A stretch of DNA of 6,843 nt from the NCBI GenBank assembly GCA_001775965.1, contig MEZG01000006.1, forward strand, positions 1 through 6,843, written 5' to 3'. This DNA is from Candidatus Bathyarchaeota archaeon RBG_13_60_20 (GTDB lineage Archaea; Thermoproteota; Bathyarchaeia; TCS64). Positions 1-4,363 of this stretch are shown here, piece after piece. The notes beneath the pieces are model-generated. The model made no database searches. It was not told where the DNA came from and saw nothing but the letters and a program-made list of their open reading frames with translations. Position 1 is the first letter of the stretch; every line of letters begins with the position of its first letter. A program made the position numbers and the translations under genes.

Positions 1-207
1 TGGGTTCCGCAGGATGTCCCTGACCTTCTTGCCGTCCCTGTGGGTGTGCATAAGTATCCTGCCCTCCACGTAGGCGAAGTTCATGGGCACCACGTAGGGC
101 TCCCCGTCCACGGCCGTGGCGAGGCGGCCCACCTGGTTCTCCCTGAGTATCTCCTCCAGGACCACCTTGTCCGTGATCTCCTTCTCCCTGCGTCGCATCG
201 TCGACAT
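1..207 (-). CDS. Pyridoxamine 5'-phosphate oxidase-family FMN-binding protein (partial, 5' end only)
   Basis: The first 69 codons of a minus-strand gene are visible; its 3' end lies beyond base 1. The start reads MSTMRRREKEITDKVVLEEI and continues with the block GRLATAVDGEPYVVPMNFAY and then HTHRDGKKVRDILRNP. This is the N-terminal layout of small split-barrel flavoproteins (PNPOx-like, including NimA-type relatives): a charged helix, then a first strand with R-L-A-T, then Y-V-V-P-M-N-F-x-Y, then a conserved His followed by G-K-K. The family binds FMN, or sometimes heme or F420, as a soluble dimer; the substrate cannot be told from this fragment. ATG at 207 is preferred because a box A-like CATAAG lies about 27 nt upstream, which fits a leaderless mRNA. 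ATG at 198 is the alternative. A 9-bp inverted repeat covers the promoter. The family call is firm, the specific function unknown. Confidence 0.8.
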   Translation of the reverse strand, partial: MSTMRRREKEITDKVVLEEILRENQVGRLATAVDGEPYVVPMNFAYVEGRILMHTHRDGKKVRDILRNP

Positions 208-209
208 GC

Positions 210-235
210 CATAAGCTGGGCGGCGGCAGCTTATG
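210..235. promoter_or_regulatory. Inverted repeat overlapping the promoter of the PNPOx-like gene (operator candidate)
   Basis: CATAAGCTG (210-218) and CAGCTTATG (227-235) are perfect 9-bp inverted copies separated by eight bases, GGCGGCGG. Read on the minus strand, the upstream arm supplies CTCATAAG, a plausible box A centred about 27 nt before the ATG at 207; the other arm ends three bases before that ATG. A dimeric repressor bound here would cover both TBP/TFB and start sites. The repeat is seen directly; the operator role is inferred from position. It could also act on the divergent gene beginning at 282. Confidence 0.5.
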
Positions 236-281
236 AGCTTCGCCGTCGATAACCTTTTGTCGCCAGTGCAAACGTACTTGT

Positions 282-512
282 GTGAGCGCGCTCAAACCCT
301 GGACCCTCATGTTCGGCGGCGCCGCGGCTTGCGTGGCCGCCTGCGTCTACCTCATATGGAGGATCACGGTCACCGGCGACCCCAGCTCCGAGTGGGCGGT
401 GTGGGTGCTTGTTCTGGTGGGGTTCGCCCTATTCGCGGGGGGCTACCTTTCGGAATCCAAGTACAGGAGAGAGCACCCGGAGGAGTACAGGCCAGAGTGG
501 CCTGAATCGTAG
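282..512 (+). CDS. Small two-helix membrane protein, unknown function
   Basis: A 76-residue protein starting at GTG 282 and ending at TAG 510-512. Two hydrophobic stretches are obvious: about residues 9-26 (Gly/Ala/Val-rich, with Cys residues, ending YLIW) and about 38-56 (WAVWVLVLVGFALFAGGY). They are joined by a short polar loop containing TGDPSSEW and followed by a charged tail, KYRREHPEEYRPEWPES. It should be an integral membrane protein with both termini on the same side. I do not recognise the family. The start is uncertain: GTG 282 keeps a short basic N-terminus, while ATG 309 would begin inside the first helix and leave 67 residues. No Shine-Dalgarno is visible; an AT-rich patch at about 250-259 is a weak promoter candidate. 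It is transcribed divergently from the PNPOx-like gene, and its stop sits three bases before the box A of the OsmC gene. Confidence 0.6.
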   Translation: MSALKPWTLMFGGAAACVAACVYLIWRITVTGDPSSEWAVWVLVLVGFALFAGGYLSESKYRREHPEEYRPEWPES

Positions 513-515
513 CCG

Positions 516-523
516 TTTATATG
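516..523 (+). promoter_or_regulatory. Box A promoter of the OsmC gene
   Basis: TTTATATG directly after the upstream stop codon is a good archaeal box A. Its centre predicts transcription starting near 545, about five bases before the ATG at 551. The in-frame ATG at 521 lies within the box itself, so it cannot be in that transcript. This decides the start of the OsmC protein. Confidence 0.6.
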
Positions 524-550
524 GGGCCCGCATTAAATATCTTGATCCGG

Positions 551-988
551 ATGAGCGAGGAGGACAGGAGCTTCGGCGTCTCCCTGAGGCGCCTGGAGGG
601 GTTCAGGTTCGAGGTGGACTTCGGCCTCGGGGGCGTGCCCCTTTTGGTCATGGACGAGTCGGCCCCCGTGGGGGAGGGCGGTGGCCCCGACGCAGGCAAG
701 GTGCTGGCGGCGGCCATGGGGAACTGCCTCACGGCCAGCCTGCTCTTCTGCCTCCAGAAGGCGCGAGCGGAGGTGGGAGGCGTTGAGACCAGGGTGAGCG
801 GCGTCATGAGGCGCAATGAGGAGGGCAGGTGGAGGGTGGCCGGCGTGGACGTGGAGATCGTCCCGGAGGTCCCCGCCGAGTTCCAGAAGCAGTTCGAGCG
901 GTGCGCGGGCCTCTTCGAGGACTTCTGCATCATAAGCAGGAGCGTCGAGCAGGGGATACCTGTGAACGTCAGGGTTAGCCCGCGCTAG
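551..988 (+). CDS. OsmC/Ohr-family thiol-dependent peroxidase
   Basis: A 145-residue cytoplasmic protein of the OsmC superfamily, which reduces organic hydroperoxides with a pair of cysteines. The first active-site Cys is residue 59, at the start of the central helix in AMGNCLTASLLFCLQKAR. The second is residue 126, in CAGLFEDFCIISRSVEQGIP, followed by the usual strand P-V-N-V. Spacing and length (family usually 135-145 residues) match well. Two additional cysteines, 67 and 118, sit near the active-site pair. The N-terminal region through G-G-V-P-L-L-V-M-D-E is the normal first-domain sheet. ATG 551 is chosen over ATG 521 because the latter is inside the box A. Its TAG stop overlaps the TAG of the convergent TFS-like gene by three bases. 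Whether it is closer to OsmC, Ohr or the YhfA group cannot be settled by eye. Confidence 0.85.
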   Translation: MSEEDRSFGVSLRRLEGFRFEVDFGLGGVPLLVMDESAPVGEGGGPDAGKVLAAAMGNCLTASLLFCLQKARAEVGGVETRVSGVMRRNEEGRWRVAGVDVEIVPEVPAEFQKQFERCAGLFEDFCIISRSVEQGIPVNVRVSPR

Positions 989-1302
989 TTGACGACCCAG
1001 GTGTGGCCGCACTTGGCGCACCTGTACTTCTCCACGCTGCGGTCCGTGGCGACGCCAGCGTGCTCCCCCAGGGCCACCGTTATGGTCTTGTAGGCGTCTG
1101 GGTGGCCGCAGTTGGGGCAGGCTCTCTGCACCACTATGGCGCTGTCTGTGCCGCTCATCACGTATACGGGCTCGGCCTCGTTCTCCGGCCCCGACTTGAC
1201 CTCTATGACCGTGGCCCTCTTCTCCCACCCGCATCGCGGGCACTGGTAGCCTCTGTCTCCCATCTGCATGAAGGAGCCGCACCTCTCACAGAACTCTACC
1301 AT
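985..1302 (-). CDS. Transcription factor S (TFS)/RPB9-like zinc-ribbon protein, atypical catalytic loop
   Basis: A 105-residue protein with two zinc ribbons, the layout of archaeal TFS, which enters the RNA polymerase secondary channel and stimulates transcript cleavage. The N-terminal ribbon uses C5/C8 and C21/C24 (FCERCGSF and YQCPRCGW). The linker spans about 30-60. The C-terminal TFIIS-like ribbon uses C62/C65 and C95/C98 (ACPNCGHPDAY and YRCAKCGHTW). Length is close to typical TFS. The unusual part is the hairpin between C65 and C95: canonical TFS carries an Asp-Glu pair in a Q-T-R-x-x-D-E segment, whereas this protein has VALGEHAGVATDRSVEKYR, with no adjacent D-E pair and about five extra residues. 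It may therefore be a non-cleaving or regulatory paralogue, or a remodelled TFS. The ATG at 1302 is about 27 nt from a box A (leaderless). It converges on the OsmC gene with overlapping stop codons. Confidence 0.85.
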   Translation of the reverse strand: MVEFCERCGSFMQMGDRGYQCPRCGWEKRATVIEVKSGPENEAEPVYVMSGTDSAIVVQRACPNCGHPDAYKTITVALGEHAGVATDRSVEKYRCAKCGHTWVVN

Positions 1303-1318
1303 GTCTTCCGACCCGAGA

Positions 1319-1329
1319 ACTATATCTAC
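1319..1329 (-). promoter_or_regulatory. Box A candidate of the TFS-like gene
   Basis: On the minus strand the sequence reads GTAGATATAGT, an AT-rich box centred roughly 22-27 nt upstream of the ATG at 1302, the distance expected for a leaderless transcript. A second box, CCTATATTAC (about 1340-1349), would start transcription roughly 16 nt before the ATG. Confidence 0.45.
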
Positions 1330-1371
1330 TGTTCCATGGTGTAATATAGGGTTTTGTAGTTATCATGCCCA

Positions 1372-1545
1372 TAAAACAGCCTGTCCGGTGGCGGGGGTCG
1401 ATAAACCGCGCGGTTTAAGGCTGTTTTCCGCGGGATTCGTCGTGACTGTGCCGCCACCGTCGAGGCAGGCAGCCCTGGGGATGACCGATTACGCGCGGGG
1501 ACCCCGTATGGCTCGAAACCATCTGTTCGGGGCTCCCAGGGCCGA
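1372..1545 (+). ncRNA. Candidate structured non-coding RNA in the TFS-mscS gap
   Basis: No convincing reading frame fills this 305-nt gap (1303-1607), but long-range complementarity is dense. Domain 1: GCCTG 1379-1383 with CAGGC 1466-1470, stacked on a perfect 9-bp pair, CGGTGGCGG 1386-1394 with CCGCCACCG 1451-1459. This encloses a 16-bp perfect palindrome, TAAACCGCGCGGTTTA (1402-1417). Domain 2: GCCCTGGG 1472-1479 with CCCAGGGC 1535-1542, enclosing CCCCG 1502-1506/CGGGG 1528-1532 and the hairpin ATGG-CTCGAAA-CCAT (1508-1522). A competing 10-bp pair, AAAACAGCCT 1373-1382 with AGGCTGTTTT 1418-1427, allows an alternative fold. A box A, TAATATA at 1342-1348, predicts a transcript starting near 1372. 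It does not show the conserved segments I know for RNase P RNA, SRP RNA, 5S rRNA or tRNA. Strand and ends are inferred from promoter position; the DNA repeats could instead be protein-binding sites. Confidence 0.4.
1402..1417. repeat. 16-bp perfect palindrome
   Basis: TAAACCGCGCGGTTTA is fully self-complementary with no spacer. Its outer TTTA/TAAA ends and GC core suit a dimeric regulator, or it may form a hairpin with a GCGC loop as RNA. It lies at the inner edge of a 10-bp inverted repeat (1373-1382/1418-1427), so the DNA here has nested two-fold symmetry. Confidence 0.6.
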
Positions 1546-1578
1546 CCTGAAGCGGGTGGGGCTTGGCCCAGAGATGCC

Positions 1579-1586
1579 TTTAAAAT
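1579..1586 (+). promoter_or_regulatory. Box A of the mscS gene
   Basis: TTTAAAAT is centred 26 bases before position 1608, where the reading frame of the MscS protein begins with ATT instead of ATG. Position and composition are those of an archaeal leaderless promoter, so the gene was once, and may still be, transcribed from here. Confidence 0.55.
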
Positions 1587-1607
1587 GGCTCCGCCTCAGG
1601 TATCTCC

Positions 1608-2419
1608 ATTGAGCCCATCACCCTGGCGATCATCCAAGAGATACTGGCGTTCCACGGCCCCAAGCTGGCCCTCGTAGCGCTCTACATCCTAGCCGTCTTC
1701 GCGGCTACAAGCTGGCGAGCCTCATCGTCTCAAAGGTCGCTGAAATGAAGATAGTGGACAGCCACGTGGAGAACGTGATCCGGCTCTTCGTCAGGATAGC
1801 CGCCATAATAGTGGCGGTGTCGGCCACCCTCAGCGTCTACTAGGTACCGAGCCAGTACTTCGTGGGCAGCAGCGCCCTCATAGGAGCCGTCATAGGCTTC
1901 GGCAGCAGCCAGACAATCAACAACGTGGCGGCCGGCCTCTACGTCATCGTGAGCAAGCCCTTCAGGGTCAAGGACTACGTGAAGATCGGGGACGTGGAGG
2001 GCCAGGTGGAGGAGATCAGCATCAACTACACGAAGTTGTACACGCCGACGTTCAACCTCTTGGAAATACCCAACGTCCAGGTGCTGAACAGCAGGGTGCT
2101 CAACTGTACCCACGAGGGCTTCATCAAGAACACCTTCCTCTTCACGGTCCCCCACCTGGTGCCCGTGGGGAACGAGGAGGTGCTCTCCAGGTGCATCAGG
2201 CCGGCCATCGAAGAAATCTCCGAGAGGTATCCCAAAGTGATGCTGAGGAAACCAGAGGCCTACTTCGAGGCCAGTGTACCTTTCGGCCGCAGCTACAAGA
2301 TCAGGATCTTCGTGCCCAAGGGCCACGCCAAGACGCTTTTCATGATACAGGCGGAGCTGAGCAACAGGATCATGGACTTTTGGGATAGGGAGAGGCTCAA
2401 GCCCGCTCCAGCCCAGTGA
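1608..2419 (+). pseudogene. Small-conductance mechanosensitive channel (MscS family), disrupted by three lesions
   Basis: About 270 codons encode a small MscS homologue, an osmotic release channel, but not in one frame. The first segment reads IEPITLAIIQEILAFHGPK and a hydrophobic helix, LALVALYILAVFAA, beginning at ATT 1608 with no ATG. Near 1703-1704 a base seems lost (GCGGGC reduced to GCGGC): the protein continues in another frame as YKLASLIVSKVAEMKIVDSH, then a helix ending LSVY. There an in-frame TAG (1841-1843) interrupts it before VPSQYFVG. After that the frame is intact to TGA 2417-2419 and contains the pore helix SALIGAVIGFGSSQTINN, the beta domain (PFRVKDYVKIGDVEGQVEEI) and the C-terminal alpha/beta domain. 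The remaining coding sequence looks undecayed, so the gene died recently or the sequence contains errors. TAG ends at least five neighbouring genes, so recoding is unlikely. Confidence 0.75.
1862..2419 (+). CDS. Intact C-terminal portion of the MscS gene (pore helix and beta domain)
   Basis: This is the longest uninterrupted open stretch of the disrupted mscS gene: GTG 1862 to TGA 2419, 185 residues. It begins VGSSALIGAVIGFGSSQTIN, the TM3 pore helix of MscS, runs through the beta-barrel domain with GDVEGQVEEISINYTKLYTP and NLLEIPNVQVLNSRVLNC, and ends in the C-terminal alpha/beta domain. It lacks TM1 and TM2, which are encoded upstream of the internal TAG at 1841 and the frameshift near 1703. 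No promoter or ribosome-binding site is evident at 1862, so independent translation is doubtful. It is listed because an automatic annotation would probably report only this part. Its stop is 8 bp from the stop of the convergent CBS-domain gene. Confidence 0.6.
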   Translation: MGSSALIGAVIGFGSSQTINNVAAGLYVIVSKPFRVKDYVKIGDVEGQVEEISINYTKLYTPTFNLLEIPNVQVLNSRVLNCTHEGFIKNTFLFTVPHLVPVGNEEVLSRCIRPAIEEISERYPKVMLRKPEAYFEASVPFGRSYKIRIFVPKGHAKTLFMIQAELSNRIMDFWDRERLKPAPAQ

Positions 2420-2427
2420 TATCCGGT

Positions 2428-2853
2428 TCAGCGTTTCCGCTGGGACAGGATCATTAGCTTGACGGCCAGCTCCTCGCTCATCTCTCGTAGCCTCCTGGCC
2501 AGGTCGTCCGTGGTCAGGATGCCGGCCACGCTGTCCCGGTCGTCCACCACGACTATACGTCTTATCCCGTACTCATTCATGGTGTCGACGGCCATCTCCA
2601 CGTCGGCGTGAACGCTGACGGCTACCACGGGCCGGCTGCTGATCTGGGCCGCCGTGCAGGCCTCGGGGTTCATGGATGCCGCCATTACCCTGTGGACCAG
2701 GTCGCGCTCGGTGACTATGCCGATGGGCCTGCCGTCCTCCACGACGACGACGCTGCCGATGCCCCTGTCCCTCATGAGGTGCGCCAGCTGGAGACACGGA
2801 GTGTCCGGGCCCACCTTGACGGGGTTCCTGACCATGACGTCTGAGACCTTCAT
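2428..2853 (-). CDS. Two-CBS-domain protein
   Basis: A 141-residue cytoplasmic protein consisting of a CBS-domain pair (Bateman module). The first CBS runs from about residue 2 to 56: KVSDVMVRNPVKVGPDTP, RDRGIGSVVVVEDGRPIG, IVTERDLV. The second runs from about 70 to 130: SRPVVAVSVHADVEMAVDTM, YGIRRIVVVDD, GILTTDDLARRL. The T-x-x-D motifs near the end of each domain (TERD and TTDD) are the usual ribose-phosphate contacts, so binding of AMP, ATP or a similar adenosyl ligand is expected. A basic C-terminal helix ends in QRKR. There is no attached enzyme or DNA-binding domain, so its partner is unknown. ATG 2853 is chosen because the consensus opening M-K-V-S-D-V-M begins there; the frame is open 26 codons further but that extension looks non-coding. 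It lies 34 nt downstream of the ComB-like gene on the same strand, so the two are probably co-transcribed. Confidence 0.85.
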   Translation of the reverse strand: MKVSDVMVRNPVKVGPDTPCLQLAHLMRDRGIGSVVVVEDGRPIGIVTERDLVHRVMAASMNPEACTAAQISSRPVVAVSVHADVEMAVDTMNEYGIRRIVVVDDRDSVAGILTTDDLARRLREMSEELAVKLMILSQRKR

Positions 2854-2887
2854 GCCTAGTTGAACTGGGGTGGGCCGGGTATTGAGT

Positions 2888-3574
2888 CTACCGGTGGCAC
2901 CTGATGATGGCAGGTAGCAAACCAGGCTCAACCCTGAGGCAGAACCCGAACCTGTTGAGGCTCATGGCGCACCAGAAATCTGCCTCAGGGAACTCGGGCC
3001 TGGCCTTGTCGAAGAACTTAGCCCCCTCCGGGTGGGCCCTGATCCTCTGCACCATGGAGCCGAAGTCGGGCTTACCCTCCCTGAGGCGGGTCTCAATGTA
3101 CTCGGCGAGGAGCTCGTCCTCGGGGCTCCTCTCCCTGCCGCTCCACCCCATGGCGACGAGGCTCAGCACACTGGGGCTCCTCTCCCGAATATAGTCCACT
3201 ATGGCGTCGGCCATGACGAAGCTGCCGGGGAGCACCTCGTCGGCGCCGGAGGCGTTCACGATGCCCTGGGTGCCCGCGCTCGTGGACTGGACCACGACGC
3301 GGCCCGTGAAGTCCACATCCATGATCTGGCTGGGGCTGTTGCCGTAGTCGAAGCCTGGGACAGGCTTTCCACCGCGCTCGCCCATGAGCACCCAGTCGGG
3401 GTGCGCCTCCCTGAGGGCGAAGGCCTCCTCCAGGGCGGCCACCGGGTGGATGCGCTGGGCGCCGTTTGCCATGACGTAGGCGGCCGTGGTGAAGGCCCTG
3501 AAGACGTCGATTACGACGGCCAGGCCCCGAGCACTCTTGGCCCCCTCCACAAGACTTAGGCGCCTAATCTCCAA
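2888..3574 (-). CDS. comB: 2-phosphosulfolactate phosphatase family protein (ComB-like)
   Basis: A 228-residue soluble protein matching the ComB family, Mg-dependent phosphatases that convert 2-phosphosulfolactate to sulfolactate in coenzyme M synthesis. Visible family blocks: VVIDVFRAFTTAAYVMANGA (20-39), MGERGGKPVPGFDYGNSP (64-81), VVQSTSAGTQG (94-104) and an acidic segment, RSPEDELLAEYIETRL (about 148-163), which together form the active site. Full family length is present. The V-F-R-A-F-T-T variant of the first motif is, as I recall, common in homologues outside methanogens, where the substrate is not established; true ComB activity is therefore inference. The start is TTG 3574: no in-frame ATG exists before the upstream stop codon at about 3629-3631, and GGGAG (minus strand, 3584-3588) sits nine bases upstream as a ribosome-binding site. 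A CBS-domain gene follows after 34 nt. Confidence 0.8.
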   Translation of the reverse strand: MEIRRLSLVEGAKSARGLAVVIDVFRAFTTAAYVMANGAQRIHPVAALEEAFALREAHPDWVLMGERGGKPVPGFDYGNSPSQIMDVDFTGRVVVQSTSAGTQGIVNASGADEVLPGSFVMADAIVDYIRERSPSVLSLVAMGWSGRERSPEDELLAEYIETRLREGKPDFGSMVQRIRAHPEGAKFFDKARPEFPEADFWCAMSLNRFGFCLRVEPGLLPAIIRCHR

Positions 3575-3583
3575 TCCTGGGGT

Positions 3584-3588
3584 CTCCC
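3584..3588 (-). promoter_or_regulatory. Shine-Dalgarno site supporting the TTG start of comB
   Basis: GGGAG on the minus strand lies nine bases before TTG 3574. It is one of the few clear ribosome-binding sites in the window, and with the absence of any in-frame ATG it decides the unusual TTG start. A possible box A (GGTAAAG, about 3611-3617, minus strand) lies upstream. Confidence 0.45.
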
Positions 3589-3687
3589 GTCCGCCTCTGC
3601 GCAGCCACCCTTTACCACAAGGGTTTCTTTATTGAAAGCCATCGAAGTCATATTCAGGTGAACAGGGGTCGCGGGTGGATATTATCT

Positions 3688-3870
3688 TTAGGAGGGGCTC
3701 CTGAGGGCGCTGGTCTTCAGCCTGAAGTTCACCTGACTGCCCGAGCCCAGGGTGAACAGCATCTCCTGAATGTGGACAGCTGCCTCACGGGCCTCGCCAC
3801 CGCCCTGAGACCTGAGAAGGTTCCAGGCCCACTCCAGCGCCTCGAAGGCGCCAACCTCGTAGTTCGACAT
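3688..3870 (-). CDS. Conserved-looking small protein, unknown function
   Basis: A 60-residue soluble protein beginning MSNYEVGAFEALEWAWNLLR, then a Gly-rich turn and a helix (EAREAAVHIQEMLFTLGSGS), ending VNFRLKTSALRSPS. Predicted structure is two amphipathic helices with a short basic tail. I have an impression, not a verified match, of similar small archaeal proteins with Y-E-x-G-A-x-E-A-L at the start and L-F-x-L-G-S-G-S near the end. No metal or nucleotide motif is visible. ATG 3870 has an AT-rich box (TTAAACC, about 3902-3908 minus strand) some 35 nt upstream and no Shine-Dalgarno site. The plus-strand frame over the same bases (3658-3957) has a less protein-like composition and is treated as its shadow. 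It stands alone between comB and the divergent regulator. Confidence 0.6.
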   Translation of the reverse strand: MSNYEVGAFEALEWAWNLLRSQGGGEAREAAVHIQEMLFTLGSGSQVNFRLKTSALRSPS

Positions 3871-3966
3871 AACTTATCGCTTGAAAGGAATGTTGGTTTC
3901 TGGTTTAAGGCGTGCGTACCGCGAACTAGGCGGGAGGTATGTGAATGTAGCCTGTAACCGCATTCA

Positions 3967-3988
3967 TTAATAATTAAATGTTAAATAA
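3967..3988 (+). promoter_or_regulatory. AT-rich promoter/operator region of the winged-helix regulator
   Basis: TTAATAATTAA (3967-3977) is a palindrome around A3972, followed by TTAAATAA (3981-3988). Either could be the box A. The second predicts transcription from about 4010, downstream of GTG 3992. The symmetric AT tract just ahead of a winged-helix gene is a reasonable autoregulatory site, but this is inference from position only. Confidence 0.4.
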
Positions 3989-3991
3989 GCG

Positions 3992-4303
3992 GTGGTCTTT
4001 CTCAACGTAATTGACGACGAGCGCGAGGCAAGTACAGTGGAGTTGGCGAAGAAGATCAAGGCGCTTGACCACGACACGAGGTACAAGATAATGAGCTTCC
4101 TTTTAGAGAATGGTGAGTCCCGGTTCAAGGGCATTGCATCGGAGGTTGGGGAGAGCATAACTGCCGTCTCGTACCACCTCGACATTCTCGTAAACTCGGG
4201 GCTGCTGGAGAAGCGCTACGAGAGAGAAGGAAGAGAGTACTCCCATTACTGGGTTTCCGACGATGCTGTGGGGCTTTTCTCCAAGCTGGGTTTAACGAAT
4301 TGA
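3992..4303 (+). CDS. ArsR-like winged-helix transcriptional regulator
   Basis: A protein of up to 103 residues with a single winged helix-turn-helix. The domain starts at ALDHDTRYKIMSFLLENGES (helix 1 of the wHTH), continues with RFKGIASEVGESITAVSYHL (helix-turn-helix, recognition helix around T-A-V-S-Y-H-L), then VNSGLLEKRYEREGREYSHY (wing) and a short C-terminal helix. This is the ArsR/HTH-20 pattern of archaeal one-domain repressors that bind DNA as dimers. No cysteine pair for metal sensing is present, so the signal is unknown. The start is uncertain: GTG 3992; ATT 4010, which lies where the TTAAATAA box would place the transcript start; or GTG 4037, which has GAGG eight bases upstream. 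All keep the domain. It precedes serS by 60 bp on the same strand, but serS has its own box A. Confidence 0.8.
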   Translation: MVFLNVIDDEREASTVELAKKIKALDHDTRYKIMSFLLENGESRFKGIASEVGESITAVSYHLDILVNSGLLEKRYEREGREYSHYWVSDDAVGLFSKLGLTN

Positions 4304-4333
4304 ACATGAGTTAAAACGTTCTACACTCACAAC

Positions 4334-4344
4334 CTCTAAAAGAG
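4334..4344 (+). promoter_or_regulatory. Box A of serS
   Basis: CTCTAAAAGAG is AT-rich at its centre (about 4339), 25 bases before ATG 4364, so serS is probably translated from a leaderless mRNA beginning at that ATG. The element is itself an inverted repeat (CTCT-AAA-AGAG), flanked by CACTC (4324-4328) and GAGTG (4342-4346). Confidence 0.5.
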
Positions 4345-4363
4345 TGAAACAACTACACCTTGA

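Noticed and set aside
521..550. N-terminal extension of OsmC from ATG 521
   Set aside because: That ATG lies inside the box A TTTATATG, and the extra ten residues are not family-like.
1472..1542. Possible tRNA: 71 nt closed by a 7-8 bp acceptor-like stem, with a TCGAAA loop inside
   Set aside because: The TCGAAA hairpin is not adjacent to the 3' stem, no T-arm lies where it must be, there is no D-loop GG pattern and no anticodon arm. Treated as part of the structured RNA candidate.
1268..1612. 114-codon plus-strand frame across the TFS-mscS gap
   Set aside because: Starts inside the TFS gene, has no domain or compositional coding signal, and overlaps the structured segment.
1841..1843. Amber codon read as pyrrolysine or another recoded residue in mscS
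   Set aside because: TAG is the ordinary stop of the 282, OsmC, TFS, ComB-like and SerK-like genes, and a separate frameshift and lost ATG affect the same gene.
3658..3957. 99-codon plus-strand frame
   Set aside because: Overlaps the better minus-strand 60-aa gene; composition is irregular and no promoter is positioned for it.
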